Assembly (NCBI RefSeq): GCF_000189635.1
Contig: NW_002476319.1
Span: forward strand, 496,001 to 560,000
Length of the DNA stretch: 64,000 bases
Source of the DNA: Tetrahymena thermophila SB210
Taxonomy: Eukaryota > Ciliophora > Oligohymenophorea > Hymenostomatida > Tetrahymenidae
Reading direction: 5' to 3'
The translations under genes were made by a program, and so were the position numbers. Positions 12,012 to 25,419 of this stretch are shown here, piece by piece (positions within the stretch are counted from its first letter, which is position 1; every line of letters begins with the position of its first letter). The notes under the pieces were generated by a model. That model had not been told where the DNA came from. It saw only the letters and a list, made by a program, of their open reading frames with translations, and did no database searches.

Positions 12012-13115
12012 ATGAGATTTTAAGGTAGTTTCAAAAAAATATTTACTAAACAATATTTAAAAATAAAATTAGAGCAACTTAATTTAGAGTGTCACATGGG
12101 AAGAAGTGAGAGCCAGACTCTTCAAATAAAATGATGAAATATTAGATATTGAATACACGTAAAGACATAACAAATCAATTTTAGATTTAAAAATTTATTT
12201 TATAAAATTTTAGAAATGAAGAATCTCAAGAGCTGATATTGCTTTACTTTATTCAAAACTCTGAGCTCTTTGAAGAGTAATTGCTAAGTGTTAGAAAGAT
12301 AAACATCAATTCTCATAACAAAACAACATTTGGTGATTATATACTTTCATTTGCACCTGTGTTTTTATAAAAAACCTAACAAGTTTCCTAGCTTTAAATA
12401 TAATTAGAGTAATTTATTAATTTAATCGCTATAACCTATTTAATTTAACCTTTAAATAGACTAAGCTCTTCAATCATAGATATTCACTAATTATAGCAAT
12501 CCTTAGATGAAATGGGTAAAAGCTTTAGCACAATGAAGTAGTTAAATATATAAATAATGTAAAAATGATTCAATTAGCTATTTTTTTAACTAATTTATTC
12601 TTAATATTGATTGTAAAGAATTGCAGACCAGTACAAAAATAAGAAGCTCTAGAATTCTTGTACTTGCTATCCTACTAGTAAACTGATGAGAACTTTAAGC
12701 AAATTTTAGAATCTTAGTATGCTGAAGCTAAGGCTTACGTAAAACAATTAAAATTTTTCTTTTAAATTTTACTAAATAAAAATTCTTTTTAAAAACAGAA
12801 GACAGTGGTACATTGGTACAAATATGTTAATTCATGTAGCAGAGAACCCATTTATTTACTCAATAGATTTTGATTGGTAAAAAATTAATTTTTAATTTAA
12901 TTTACTGAAAAAGTTAAATTAATTTTAAATCTAGGTCTACCTAAGAAGAGCAAAAGTTATGTAACTAATTCGTGAATTAAATTAATCCAGATCTAAGATA
13001 AGCATTTTTATTCTTGACTGCTTACAAAAAGCATATCATGGATTATTTAATCTACATTAAAACTATCTCACACCTAGAATTGTACATAGACGACTTTTAT
13101 GAGAAATTTGAATGA
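12012..13115 (+). CDS. Unknown protein, five exons; 5' end out of frame by one base
   Basis: Downstream exons fit together precisely: introns at 12159-12213, 12559-12626, 12739-12805 and 12877-12934, with TGA at 13113-13115. The exons from 12091 onward total 259 codons. They encode a soluble, probably helical protein (VTWEEVRARLFKQNDEIL, then ELILLYFIQNSELFEEQLL, ending YIDDFYEKFE). The only upstream ATG (12012, MRFQGSFKKIFTKQYLKIK) is in a different frame, and no allowed splice joins it to the WEEVRARL exon. One extra base near 12087-12091 would explain this. No family is assigned; a faint resemblance of the WEEV stretch to ATG9 is not backed by membrane spans. Confidence 0.6.
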
Positions 13116-14159
13116 AGAATAATTAAATTTCAAAATTAAAGCAAGTATATTCCTGCTTCTGCTTCCTTTAAACGATTTCTAGACATTTTAAACTCAACTA
13201 AATAAAACTCAAATACTAAAAATAATGAATAATATTTTATTAACAAATCAGTAACAATTCAATAAACAAATAAACAAATTATCAATCAATCAATTAAAAC
13301 TAAATTCCCTGATCCAAAAAAAAATAATCTTACAACTAACCAATAATAATCTATTTAAAAATAAATCGTATAATTAAATTTACTTAAATAAACAACAAAT
13401 ATTCATAATTTTATTATGCAAATAAACTTATAAATTATCACCAACTTGCTTAAATAAATGAAGTACTCACTCAACTTACTTAAGTTTTTTCTTTGTTAAT
13501 ACCTTTATAGTCCAATTCGTTAATTTAACAATTTTATCAAAATTATATCAAAAAATATATTTTTTATAATTGCATACATACTTAATTTCATATTAAATTA
13601 AAATTAATTTGAAAATTATTTAGATAAATTTCTATATTTAAGAATAAACAAACTGATATTATTTGAAAAAAGTCAGATTAGCCAAAAAACCACGAAACTA
13701 ACAAAAAATCTACTTTTAATTTAAATTAAACTTTTATTTTAAAAGTTAAAATATCCAGTAAATTTATTTGTTAAACATGTAAAAATAAAAATTTTTTGCA
13801 AAAATAAATCAAATGACAATGATAAAATTTTTAGCTTTAGTTTTGTGTTATGTATGAACTCTATTTTTAGATTAAAACTGAATTGTAAAATAAAGAATTC
13901 AACTTAAATTACTAATTGTTATGATAGTTTATGGAATTAAAAAAATAATTTATTAATTAAAAATTATGGATAGATGATTGGTAGAAACATAGCTAGTGCT
14001 GGAATAATAAATAAAATTATCAGCTATCCCTTATTATGAGTTAACATTTATTAAAAGAAAAGCTGAATAATTTATTAAATTTAGAAGCAATTTTGATTTA
14101 TTATTTTAAAAGTCTTTTTTAATATAAAACGATAAATAAATAACCAGTTAAAGCGTAAA
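13116..14159. other. Intergenic, AT-rich
   Basis: About 1 kb of AT-rich DNA without a coding-like frame. It holds the 3' flank of the five-exon unknown gene and the promoter region of the PLC-like gene. Confidence 0.6.
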
Positions 14160-17100
14160 ATGGCAAGTTAGCAAATCAAAGATTTAGAAAAGCCAAAGCA
14201 AAATCTAGATTCAGCAGTTATGAGTTAGAACGAAGGATTTGGGAATAAGAATGAATAAAAATTAGAGTCTAATTATAACATAATGAATTATTAGAAGGCG
14301 CTTCATAAAATTATGTCTGGAGAAAATACAATGAATTAATAATTTACAAAAAAAAATTAATAGTAGAATTAGAGTGCTTTTAATTTTAGTACATTAATAA
14401 AAAATTAGACTTAGAAAGTAAATTAATGCACTGATTCTCCAACTAACTCTCAGTTATCAAAAATAATGAGGGGCAATTCACCACATTAAAAAAAAGATGA
14501 TTAAACTGCATTAATGAGGTTACAAAGCAATATTCAATTCGAATATGTTCCAAGAAAGGAGATACAAGGATTTGACAATTAAAAAATGGCTATTAATTAA
14601 AATAATCAAAAGGTAGTGTTTGTGAATTTCTAAATGAGAATCATACCACATGTCACTATTAATCAAGGAATAAATGCTCTTATTTATGGCACAAGTGCTA
14701 CTCTTTGTATTCCAACAAATAAGTACTCTTGTAGGGTACTTATTGTAATGTCTACTACAAGTGCAGATAAGCTTAAAATCCTGAACCTCAAGAAAATGAC
14801 TGAAAAGTAGATTGATATAACTAAAATATGTGACATAGAATATGGTATTCAAAATACTAATCATTCAAACATTAGAGGTATTGATATTAATAAAGTAGTG
14901 TCTTTTGTAATAAATGATCGTGAAGAAACTGAATGCCTATTACAATTTGACGATACATTAACTCGTGATATATTTTTCTAAGGATTTTAGTACTTTGTTA
15001 AGCAGTCCCATAAAACTATGATCAACAGGTATTTCATTTTTTTCTAAGTTTTTTATTCTTAAATTAAACAATAAATGAGCTTTCAAAAATATTGCTAAAT
15101 AAATAAATATCTATCTTAATTTTTTTGGACTTGAGCAATTAAGTTTATAAATTATCATATAAAAATAAATATATTTTATTTTAAAATTCTTATAAATAAA
15201 ATTATAATTTTAAATTTTTAATGATTCTTTTAATATAAAAATAGTGGCAACATATTCAAGTTGAGATAACAGATAGAAAATCAGATATTAGAGGATTAAA
15301 ATAAGCCTGATTAACAAACATACGACATGAATGAAATACAAGATATTTTTGAAACAAAAGTTTAAATGAATATTTCAAGGAGTTACTTAAAAAAAATTTA
15401 CTTTGATATCGTTAAAAGAGAATTAGACATGCAATTAGCATCTTAAAAAATAACTTACATTTACTATCGTAAAATATTGAGTGATAACTCTTGCTTTTTG
15501 AGCCCAATAAATAATACTCAGTTTTTAGAGATTATAGACTTTATGATTGATAGGAAAGAACTAGTTCCAATATTTGAAAAAGCAATACAATCAGATTCTA
15601 AAATTAAAAATAAAGCTTAAAACTAGCTTACAATCGAAGGGTTCAGATAATTTATTCTTTATCATTAAAAGGAAATAGTGAGCATAAACGAAATACAAAA
15701 AATATTCTCAAAAATATAATCTACAGAAAAAAAGGAATTAGATGAGTTAAACTAGTAAGGTGAGCACGAAAAGAAACAAAGTAAGAATGATGAATAAGCA
15801 GAAAATATTAATGAACTAGATGATGATAAATCTAAAAAGAAAAACACTATATCCTTTTAAGGATTTATCCGTTATATTTATTCCAAGAATAATTCTATTT
15901 TTAATCCGAAAAAAGAACATCTCTACATGGTAAGTTAAATTATTAATTTAAACTTAATTTATTTTAGTTTTTATTAACCAAAAGAATATGAACAAACCTA
16001 TCAATGAGTATTATATATCATCAGCTAAAAATATTTTCCATGCTAACTTTGATATCATTACCATGAGATAAATTGCTGGATTTAACTACAATGATCATGA
16101 AAAGTATTTCCCCTTGCTTTACGTCCTTAGCAGAGGAGCACGTTACATTGAAATCGAAGTTTGGGTGTGATATTTGTTAATTTATTTTTAATTATTTAAC
16201 TAAAATTTAGATGGTTTTGATTAGAATCGAAGATGAAATTTTGTGTTTTTTATTAAAAATTATATTTTTGACAATTTATTTTTTTATTTAAATTGTTTTA
16301 ATGCTTTTTTAAGAAAAATATTTTAATAAAAGGATGGAGATGGAGAGCCTATTATTATTTACGGACCTATCATGAATTCTAAGCTAAATGTAAATGAGTT
16401 CCTAACTCAGTTGAGCAAATAAGCTTTTGTGATAAATCCATTCCCTTTGTTTTTAAATATTGTCCCTCACTGTAGCATAAAATAATAATTTAAACTCAAA
16501 TATCTAATTGAGAAAATTTTAGGAGATAGAATTTATGTGCTGCCTCACGACTACAAGGAAAAATCAAATTTACCTTCTCCTAATGACTTAAAGTATAAAT
16601 TTATCTTGATAGGAAAGCTACCTCATTAGTATGATGGTTTGATTTAAGAATAATACACAACCTAAGATATTATGAAACTCTAATAAACTTAGCATACACC
16701 TGCATAGAATGTTACAATATCTCCTTAACCATAAAATATTGTTACAAATAATAATCTTACTCCAGAATAAGTAAATAACTAAGAAAGCTAACCGCCACAT
16801 TCTAACATAAATCTTAACAATAAGAGTTTAGAATAAATTCCTCATTCTTAAAACTTGTTACAACCTTAGTAGCTAACTAATAATTATCCTACACTAAACA
16901 CAAACAGCTCGTAAACAGCTTTGATCCCTCAATAAACTTAAAATTAAATGAAATCAATTTAGTCTAATAATCAAGTGGATGGTACTTTGCTTACTCCTGT
17001 TCGTAACTTTTCATATAATAATATTTAAGACTATTCTATTGAATAAGAAATGAACTAATTAATATTGCAAGAAGAAATGGAAGAAAATATCAACGTCTTG

Positions 17101-18645
17101 CTTACTCAAAATAAATTAATTTCCACCAAAGAAAAAAGTAATTACAATATAGCAGATTAGATTGGCACTCACCTTTCTAGCAAAGATTCAGCTATTTAAG
17201 ATGGACCTTTCAGAAGAGGTAATCCTTCTACAGTAAAAGCAATAGACAATTTTTTTGCCAAGAATCTTGAAGCACCTAAATTTAAAAAATTTTTATAATC
17301 TAAATACGATGATTCTACTCCACTTAATTAAGCAAAATAATATTCTAAATCAAGTGATGATAGCAGCTCGGATTACCGTAATCAGGAATTTCAATCAGAT
17401 GAAATTATTGAGGCTTAGCGAGGAGTTTACAATATGCATTATAATCCTGCTTCTTAACGAATGTAAATGACAACAGAAAGAAAATCTAGCGTAGGAAGCA
17501 ATTAATCTCCAAAATAAAATAGTTAAAAGGAGAAAAATAAATCTATTGACTTGTAAGGTAATCAAGATCAAAATTTAATACCAAGTACTCCTCCTAAAAA
17601 CAAAAAAAGTAGTTAATTATAAGTCCCTACAGGAAATCCGGGTGGAAATCAAAGTTTAGCACACTTAAGTAGTACCACATTTTAAGTTCACTGCATTAGA
17701 GATTATGCACCAATTTTAGCTTCTAACAGTATTGAGAGTTTGTTTAGCATGTATGTCTCGAAGATTTTAAAGAAAAAACCAGCTCTATGGGAAATATATG
17801 AACTTTCAAACAGAGAATTAAACATGCTGAATGACAACAGATTAGGTTATTCTGTTTTATCCTCATACGCTTCTATAGAATAGTTTACAAAATATTATTT
17901 ATCAATTACTAAACCTACCTGCAAGCCCTCAGATTCATTAAATGAAAACCCGATTTATTATTTTAATAAAGGAATCCAATTTGTTTTATGTTTTTTCCAC
18001 ACTTTTGATAAAAATAGTTTGATTTATTAATCAAAATTTTATGAAAATGGAGGCTAAACATGTGGTTATATTCTAAAGCCCTTTTAATATAGAAATCACA
18101 TGGTAACGGCAGCGAAGAGAGTTAGACAAAAATCTTAAGCTGTAGATGATGTGGGTAATTAACTATTTTTTAATTCTAAAATAGACGAAATGGAAGAACT
18201 TATTTATGAAAATGATGAGGAAGCTGAGGAACTTAAGATGTTAACAGCTAATAAATAAAGACGTTATTACACTCAGATCAGAATTATAAGTGGGTACAAC
18301 ATTCCAACTCATCATTCGGAAAAAGTCGATCCCTTCGTAGAAATGTATGTATATGACGGAGATTAAATAATGAGTTTCAAGACTAATTTAGTAGAAAACA
18401 ACAATGTCAATCCAAAATGGGATTAAGAATTTAAATTTACTATAAACAATCCCTCGTGTTCTTACATATTATTTTAAGTGGTAAATAACTGTCACTAAAG
18501 TCTGCTTGGCTGGTATTCAATAGCTTTCAATAACATACGTTAAGGTTATCGTGTTGTCCCACTAAGAGATGGCTATTTTAATACTATTAAAAACTCGTTC
18601 GTTTTATGTGAAATCAGTATTGTACGTGATAATTAAGGGACCTGA
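14160..18645 (+). CDS. PI-PLC-like protein lacking catalytic residues
   Basis: A phosphoinositide-specific phospholipase C homologue of 1,348 residues. Exons are 14160-15028, 15245-15929, 15985-16164 and 16333-18645, together 1,349 codons with the stop. Order: Gln/Asn-rich N-terminus; PH-like region (about 120-290); EF-hand-like region (about 300-515) ending in the family-typical GFIRYIYSKNNSIFNP; X domain from about 519 (NKPINEYYISSAKN); Gln/Asn-rich X-Y linker; Y domain (from about 780); C2 domain (RIISGYNIP, then VDPFVEMYVYDGD and NPKWDQEF). Active PLCs need two His plus calcium ligands. Here the first His is Lys533, the second is Tyr588, and the positions of PLC-delta1 Asp343 and Glu390 are Glu576 and Val622; Asn534 and Glu574 are kept. 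It should not hydrolyse PIP2 and may bind lipid or partners, as animal PRIP/PLC-L proteins do. Confidence 0.88.
16165..16332 (+). other. Intron splitting the PLC X domain
   Basis: GTGTGA...AAAAG intron of 168 bp. It lies exactly between the Trp and the following Asp-Gly of the X-domain IEIEVW/DGDGEP motif, in phase 0. The clean junction supports the domain reading on both sides. Confidence 0.8.
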
Positions 18646-20088
18646 TTTTTCAATCTCCTATTTTGTTGAGCAATAAAGGAGTGAGAAATCTTTTTATTAT
18701 TTATCTCATATTTTACTTTTATAAATTTTATTGTCAATCTCTTTTTAAATTCAAATTTTGTTTGCAATATTTCAAATTTAATTTTTAATTTTTAAAAAAA
18801 TATATTATTTTTTCTAAAATAAATTATTTTAAATTTTTTATAGATTTTAAAAAATTAATTATAAAGATTAACTAACTATTCACTATTATGTTAATAAAAT
18901 TTTACTTCAAACAAAATAAATAATAATTAATAGGTGATTACTGTAGTCTTCTAAAGAAACAATTTATTTTAAGAAAATAATTAGAAATAGTTTTAATTAA
19001 TTGTTCAAAAAATTATTCTTTAAATTTTTTAAATTGATTGTTTTGTTTTAATTTTCATTATTAATAAAGATAAAAAAAATTAGATTATACAAATTTTTAT
19101 TTCCTAATTTATTAGATAATCATACTTGGAGAGTTAAAAAGAAATAATTTTTACCTTTCTTACATAATATTTATATTTTAATAAACTTAAAATTTTTAAA
19201 ACATATCTAAATCTAAATAAAGCAAACAAAATTTGAGCTATTTATAAATATCTTCATCAAAAAAAAAAAAATTTATTTTCTCAAAAACTAATTTGAATTT
19301 TTAACAAATTTACTAAAAATCCAGGATTCAATTTGAGTAGATAATAAATAAATTTTGAAAAAAGTCCACATCCAAAAAGATTTAACAATATTTTAAAAAA
19401 TAAGCTCATCTTACATTAAAATTTTTTCTTCCTCTAAAATCTAAAAATTGAAGATGGATCAGTCAAACTTTTATAAATGATAAAAAAATAAAATTCCTTG
19501 TTGAATAAATATTTAAATTTAAATTTCTATTAATTTTTTTACTTTCATGATAATTACTTATTTTAGTATATGATTTTCCCCTTTAATTAAATGTAACTAA
19601 GCATACAAAATTCTATTTAATTTTAGAGAAAGATATAGATAAATATAATTGATTCAATCATTTCATCAATAATAAAAATAGAAAAAGTGTAATTCATATT
19701 CCAATTTTCTAATGATAAACTATCAAAAATATAAAGCACCTGCTTAAAATATTTAAAATTATTAAACTAAATTTATCACAATAACAATAATTAGTTGGCT
19801 TCATATTAGTTCCATTATAATTCCATAAACCTACAAATAGAATAGGAAATATATAATTTAGAAATATAAGATAAGCTGATTAGAAAATCTTTAATAGATA
19901 GAAACTTAAATAGTTTTATAATAAAATAATTTTAGGATAATTGAGATTTAAGCAAAAAATTTAGTGAAGAATTTATTAAATTTTAAAGTAATTAATAACT
20001 TGATATGTAAATATTTTATTATAGCGATTTATTTTTTAAATTATTTTAAAATATTTTAGTATTAAATTTCACTAATATGTCTTTTTCC
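18646..20088. other. Intergenic between convergent genes
   Basis: About 1.4 kb of extremely AT-rich DNA separating the 3' ends of the PLC-like gene (+) and the C45 hydrolase gene (-). It should contain only terminators and 3' UTRs. No coding frame or RNA gene is seen. Confidence 0.6.
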
Positions 20089-22182
20089 TCAATAAACTCC
20101 TTATTCAGAAGCAGACTTAGCTTTAAACAAAGCACCGAATTATATTCTGATAGGGCTTCTATCGTAAGCATTTTCATTGTCTCCAAAAGAGTATGAAACC
20201 CAAATTTCTTAGTTTACAAAATCGAAAACACAAACTTAAGCATTTCCTGTTTCATGAACTCCACTAACAACTCTGAATAAAAATTCAGTATCAATTTTAC
20301 CATATCCATCTTCTAAGATGCTACCTAGGCAATAATTTTAAGAGGGTTAAACATGCTTGTCCCAAAACATAATTCCGTCCATTTGAGGATGAGCTGGAGT
20401 GTAAGTATAGTTCTTGTCATTATAAATATTAATAATTTTTTCAGAATATTCGATACCGAAGAAACTGTTGTCAGACAAAGAGCCAATACCTTTATTTAAA
20501 ATGCATTTTTTTAAAAAAAATAAAAATTTTGAAAAATGAATGCAAAGTATGATCAAAAGACAGACTGATTGATAAAAATAAAATTCATAGAAATTAATTA
20601 TTTCCCTCAAATTAGTGAAATTATCAACCTTAAGTTAAAAATAACATTCAATCTATTTAATAGTTAATTAAATCGAAACAAATGCCTCAATTTAATAAAA
20701 ATATCAACTTTTCCCAGTTTGTTTTGACTTTACACTTTATACCAGAATACTAATAATACTTGTTTCAAATTTATAAAAGATTAATTTAAGAATCAAAGGG
20801 TATCTTTTATTATGGTTTACTTAGATTTTCTAAGCAAAACTTTTAATTAATCAGATTAATTAACTAACTGTGATCATTATTGTTATATTTGTTAAATAGT
20901 TTTACCTATGTGAATTCTCTAGGTACGCTTGGCATCGTAAATTCTCTTTACTGCGTCTTACAAGTTATCAGAGAATTGTGCAGTATCTCTGAATACATAC
21001 ATCCATGGATATCCATAGTAGGTATATGGAACAGAGCTACCAGGTAGCCACACTTTTTCTGACATAGCTATTCCATTTGCACTGAAAGCAGTGATGGATC
21101 CAATTAATCCAGCAAATCCAATATTTGCAAACACATTACTTCCCTTTTCAGTAGAATGGTAAACAGTAATCAAGGGATATCTATTAACAGGAGCATCAGG
21201 ACTCCAATCAAGGGCTCTGAGTTATCTAATTACATTGTCAACTGATGCTGTACTCCAAGCACCTAAGAATATTAAAAAAATATAATTCAGAATAAAAGAG
21301 AGTAAAGATTAATCGAAAGATTCATATTATATGGGAAGTATCAAAAATTAATTAAAAATTGTTATCATCTTCATGAGAATTTATGGTTAGTAAGACTTAG
21401 TTTTTAATTAATGTTTTTATTTCAAGTAAAAGAGTTTGAAATTTTTACCACATTCCTAAAAAGATCTCCCAAAAATAATAATTAAAACAAAGAATGTAAG
21501 GCAGATATTTTTAAAGAATAAAATGAATAATATTTTAATTCCTTTCCAATCATTATTCATTTTTAATACCTCAAGCAAATAAAAATTGAAATGCTTTTTA
21601 CTTCGTCACAATTACAAACATTAAATTATTCATTTGAAAAAATTATTTACCAACAATAGTGCAAGCAGCCTAAGTGAGTTCTGGGAATAAATTTAAATGG
21701 ATAAGATCCATTAATTTGATTCCTGAAGCATCTGAAATACCTTAAAACTCTTCTTACCATCTTATGTTTGTGTAAGGAAGAGTGACAAGGTAGTTCCATT
21801 GTAAAGCTGCTCTTATTAATGGCATGGCGTTAGCCTTTTATATGAGCTTGATAACAAATGTTGGCAATTTAAAATTACTGAGAATCTCATCTTTTAATTC
21901 ATTTTCAATATATTAAAACATGTTTGATATATTTTCCTTCATCTCTTCGGCCATGAGAAGACCAGAGGCATAACCCATTTGGTAAGGAGAGCCAAATACA
22001 TTCAGGATATAAACTGTGTTATTTCCATCTTAGACTAAATATTTTTCTCCGTTCTTGACAGTCTTAAGAAGCTTAGGCGGTATATCTAACAAAGGCTTAT
22101 TGTTTACCTAACCAGAGCAATCCTAATAAGCAGCAAAAGTAAGTGAGCACACCAAAAGTATAAGAAGAAGTTGCTTTTTCAT
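20089..22182 (-). CDS. Secreted C45/AAT-type Ntn hydrolase
   Basis: Three exons, 21651-22182, 20906-21262 and 20089-20489, give 430 codons with the stop. The start at 22182 gives MKKQLLLILLVCSLTFAA, a signal peptide. GSPYQMGYASG near residue 62 is the conserved N-terminal motif of the acyl-CoA:isopenicillin N acyltransferase (C45) family. Cys174 in AACTIVGAW is the likely nucleophile, exposed by autocleavage after the preceding Ala. It is followed by RQLRALDWSP, matching the family's RNLD-type segment. Members hydrolyse or transfer acyl groups on amides; relatives include NAAA-type and ceramidase-like enzymes. The substrate is unknown. The signal peptide suggests a lysosomal, phagosomal or secreted location. 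The two introns are long for this window (388 and 416 bp). Confidence 0.82.
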
Positions 22183-24226
22183 TTCAAAGTATTCTCTTTA
22201 TTTAATTATTAGATTTTTCAATTAAAATTTACAGAAACTGCTTTATAAATTCTTTTATTCCTCCAATTTTAATTACTGCTTTTAAAACCTTAATCAAGAA
22301 TAAAATTCGATATTTCAGATTAATTTAAAAAGATTAAATCTTACGTCAGATATTTTAATAACTCTTATAGTTGTTTAATAATAAACACACATCAAACAAA
22401 TCCCCAATCCTAACACTTAATTAAAATCATTCGTTTCTTTCTTATCAATTGCAACAAACTGTCAGATAAAAGAATTTACATTCATGTTTCTAAGTAATAT
22501 TTCTATTTCTATTACCACTCACTCTAACGCTTAGTAAAAAGTTTTTTTATAAATCATAACAAATTTACTGAAAAACTATGAATAAACACCTTTGAATACG
22601 TTTCCTAAAAAATATTAAATCTTTTACACATTCATTTTTTCTAATGTAAACTAAAAGCCTACTTTCTAAATTTACTTTACAGCAAAATATCTCATTTTAG
22701 AAAAATACAAAATTCAATGAAAAATCAAAAAATATATCAATTAAAGCTCCTATGGCTGAAATTATATCATAGTGAAAACAAAAACGAAAAGCCTTTGGAA
22801 TACAATTAATTAAAAAAGTTATTGAAATTGAAAAGTGATCAATAATTAGATTTGTCTACGTCATCTAAATCCAGAATAAATTTTTTTAAAAAAATTAAAT
22901 TTATCAATATCCTTTTTATCTTTTAATTTAGTTTACATTCATAAATTGCTAAAATATATTAATTTAAAAATATATTTGAAATGAAAATAATATTTTTAAG
23001 TAAAATTTATATTAAATTTTTATTTTTTGTTTCATTTTTAAATAGTTTATTTCATTTTTAATAGTCACTATTGGATACTTAATTTACGAAAGATTTGATA
23101 TTATTTTTAATATGGAAGTTTACATTTTTTCCTTTTGGGTGAATTTGTTGAAAATTAAATAAATTTTTTTAAATTATGTTTACATAATTATAAATGGAAT
23201 AAACTCAACACAATTAATTGCAAACAAAATATATCATATAATATTTAAAATTAGAAATCTATTTAGATTTCATAAAAAATATTTTCTCACAAAAATCCAA
23301 ATTATAATTCTATTAAAAATAATTTAAACGAAGCTTGAAAAAGCTAACTTTTATACATGTGAGAATTGTTTGATTGCTTTTCAAACAGAAAAACAAAGTA
23401 GAATCAAAGAAAATAAATTCACCAACTTAGTAATTTTATAAAAGAATTAATATTTAATTGAAGAATATTAATTACATAATTTAATTTTTTTATTCAATAG
23501 AAAGCAATAAAAATTTGAAAATTATTTACCTCATCAATCCAATAAATTTTAAAAAAACAATTTAAATCCATCTTTATAAAACAATTATTACTTTTTTTTA
23601 AATGTTTGATTTCCATAAAAAATTGGCAATATTATAACTATTTTATTTATTATTTGCATAATCAAATATCTAAAATTTTGTAATTAGTTTTCTGTTGTTT
23701 AAATTAAATGTGAAGGGAGGGTATCATTAAAAACTAACTTACTAACTAAACGCCTTTTTGTTACTTTAACTAAAAAATAAAAAAGTTTTCTAAACTTTTA
23801 AAATTTTAAAAATAATTTATTTATTCTCATTTTAAGCCCTTTATAGTTATACATAAAAAAAAAAAATTTATAAAATGAGTTTGTTATTTAAAAATAGAAT
23901 CTGCTAAAAGCTGGATATATAAATATGTAAAGAAAATGAATAAATTAGTGTTATAAATTATTAATTTGAAATATATTACCTTTTTAATAAATTTTCTTAA
24001 TGTCAAACACCAAATTTTAACTTATTTTTAATAAAGAAATAAAATTTTTTTTATAAATTATTTTAATTTTAAGATTTCTATTTAAACAAACAAGCTTGTA
24101 TTTTACTAAATAAATTAATTAAATACTTATCTTATTTATTTATATAATTAATATTCATTTCATATTAAAATTAAAAACTATACATACATATATATATATG
24201 ATTGCTTCAAAATAAATTCATAATAT
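22183..24226. other. Intergenic, AT-rich, 2 kb
   Basis: Upstream of the C45 hydrolase gene and downstream of the oxidoreductase gene, both on the minus strand. No coding-like frame. A TTACGTCAG sequence occurs near 22342, the same motif found twice upstream of the peroxisomal gene. A short (AT)n run lies at about 24183-24200. Confidence 0.55.
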
Positions 24227-25419
24227 TCATAATTGAGGTTTAAGCAAAACTTTTCCTTCAGACATATTTTAAGAATAATAATTTATAGCCTTTTCAATAT
24301 TTTTTATTGGAAACTCATTAGCAATATCTGTTTTAAAGTCAGTTTAAATAAATTCCTAAACTATTTCTAATTATTTTTTTCTCTTTTCTGGGCTTAATGT
24401 TAATAATCTGCTAGTAATTGAAAATCCTTAAATATTCTGCTTATTATAAATGAATTCATATGTAGGAATAGAAAAATTTTTTCCTGAAAGGAAGCCATAA
24501 ACATAAGCAGTAGAATAAATAGGCATTTAAGTGAGGACTTCTCCAGTAAAACTTCCTGCTACTGCATCAAAAAAAATCGTAGCATTCAGCTAGTTGGTAA
24601 TTTTATTTAATTAATTTAAAAAATCTTTATCGTTTTAGTTTAAAATATAAGTAGCTCCTTCTTATTTCAAAATATCTATTTATTCTGGTCTTCTCACAAT
24701 ATTTATTACATCAATTCCATTCTTTTTAAAATATCTCACTATCATTCTTCCGAGAGCAGAAGAAGCAGCAGAGTTAACAATAGCTTTTACTTTTGCTTCT
24801 TTTACTATTTCAAGCATATTAATTACTGTCAAAGGATTAATAAATGAAGAAGCAGCTTAGTTAAAGGTTATTTATTTATCAAAGACTAAACACCATTCAG
24901 CCTTACTAACAGTATATTAAGCAAATGATCCTTTTGAACGATAGAAAGCGACTCTTTTATTAATTAAGCTATCAGCTAATTCTCCTCCTTTAATTAAAAG
25001 ATTTAATATTATTTTAAGATTTCAATTTAATGAATAACTAACAAATCAGCATTAAAATGAGACCAAATAAATAGCTTTTATGTTAATTTTCAACAAATTT
25101 TACAGTTGAAAAAGTAATTAATAAAGGGTATTTTATTCATATTTTAACTTTTCATTAATATTATTTTTAAAAATCAATTGATATTACCACCACTTTTAAC
25201 TATGATACCAGAGCCTTCAAAACCAGGAATGCAAGGAGGCTACTTTGAAGGATTTGAATGTTAACCTTCAATGAAAAGTAAATCAGAAGGATTAATTGGG
25301 GCAGCTTCTACTTAAATTAGAACTTCACCTTCAGTTGGTTAAGGAATATCAACTGATTTCAAAACAAGAGGTTTGCCATACTATTCTAAAATGAGGCACT
25401 ACATTTACTTATGATTCAT
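24227..25419 (-). CDS. MDR-family quinone oxidoreductase / Zn-free alcohol dehydrogenase-like
   Basis: Two exons (25188-25419 and 24227-24987) split by a 200-bp phase-1 intron give 330 residues, the usual length of medium-chain dehydrogenase/reductases. The N-terminal catalytic fold carries APINPSDLLFIEGQ and PCIPGFEGSGIIVK, hallmarks of the quinone oxidoreductase/MECR-like branch that has no catalytic zinc. The cofactor domain starts at AIVNSAASSALGRMIV and continues to VINIVRRPEQ, where the basic pair after the second strand favours NADPH. The canonical Gly-rich loop is replaced by Ala-Ala-Ser-Ser-Ala-Leu-Gly, common in fungal and protist members. The physiological substrate, probably an enone or quinone, cannot be told. 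Confidence 0.85.

Noticed and set aside
12012..13115. Assignment of this gene to ATG9 because of the WEEVRARL stretch
   Set aside because: The protein has no membrane spans and the resemblance is limited to a few residues.
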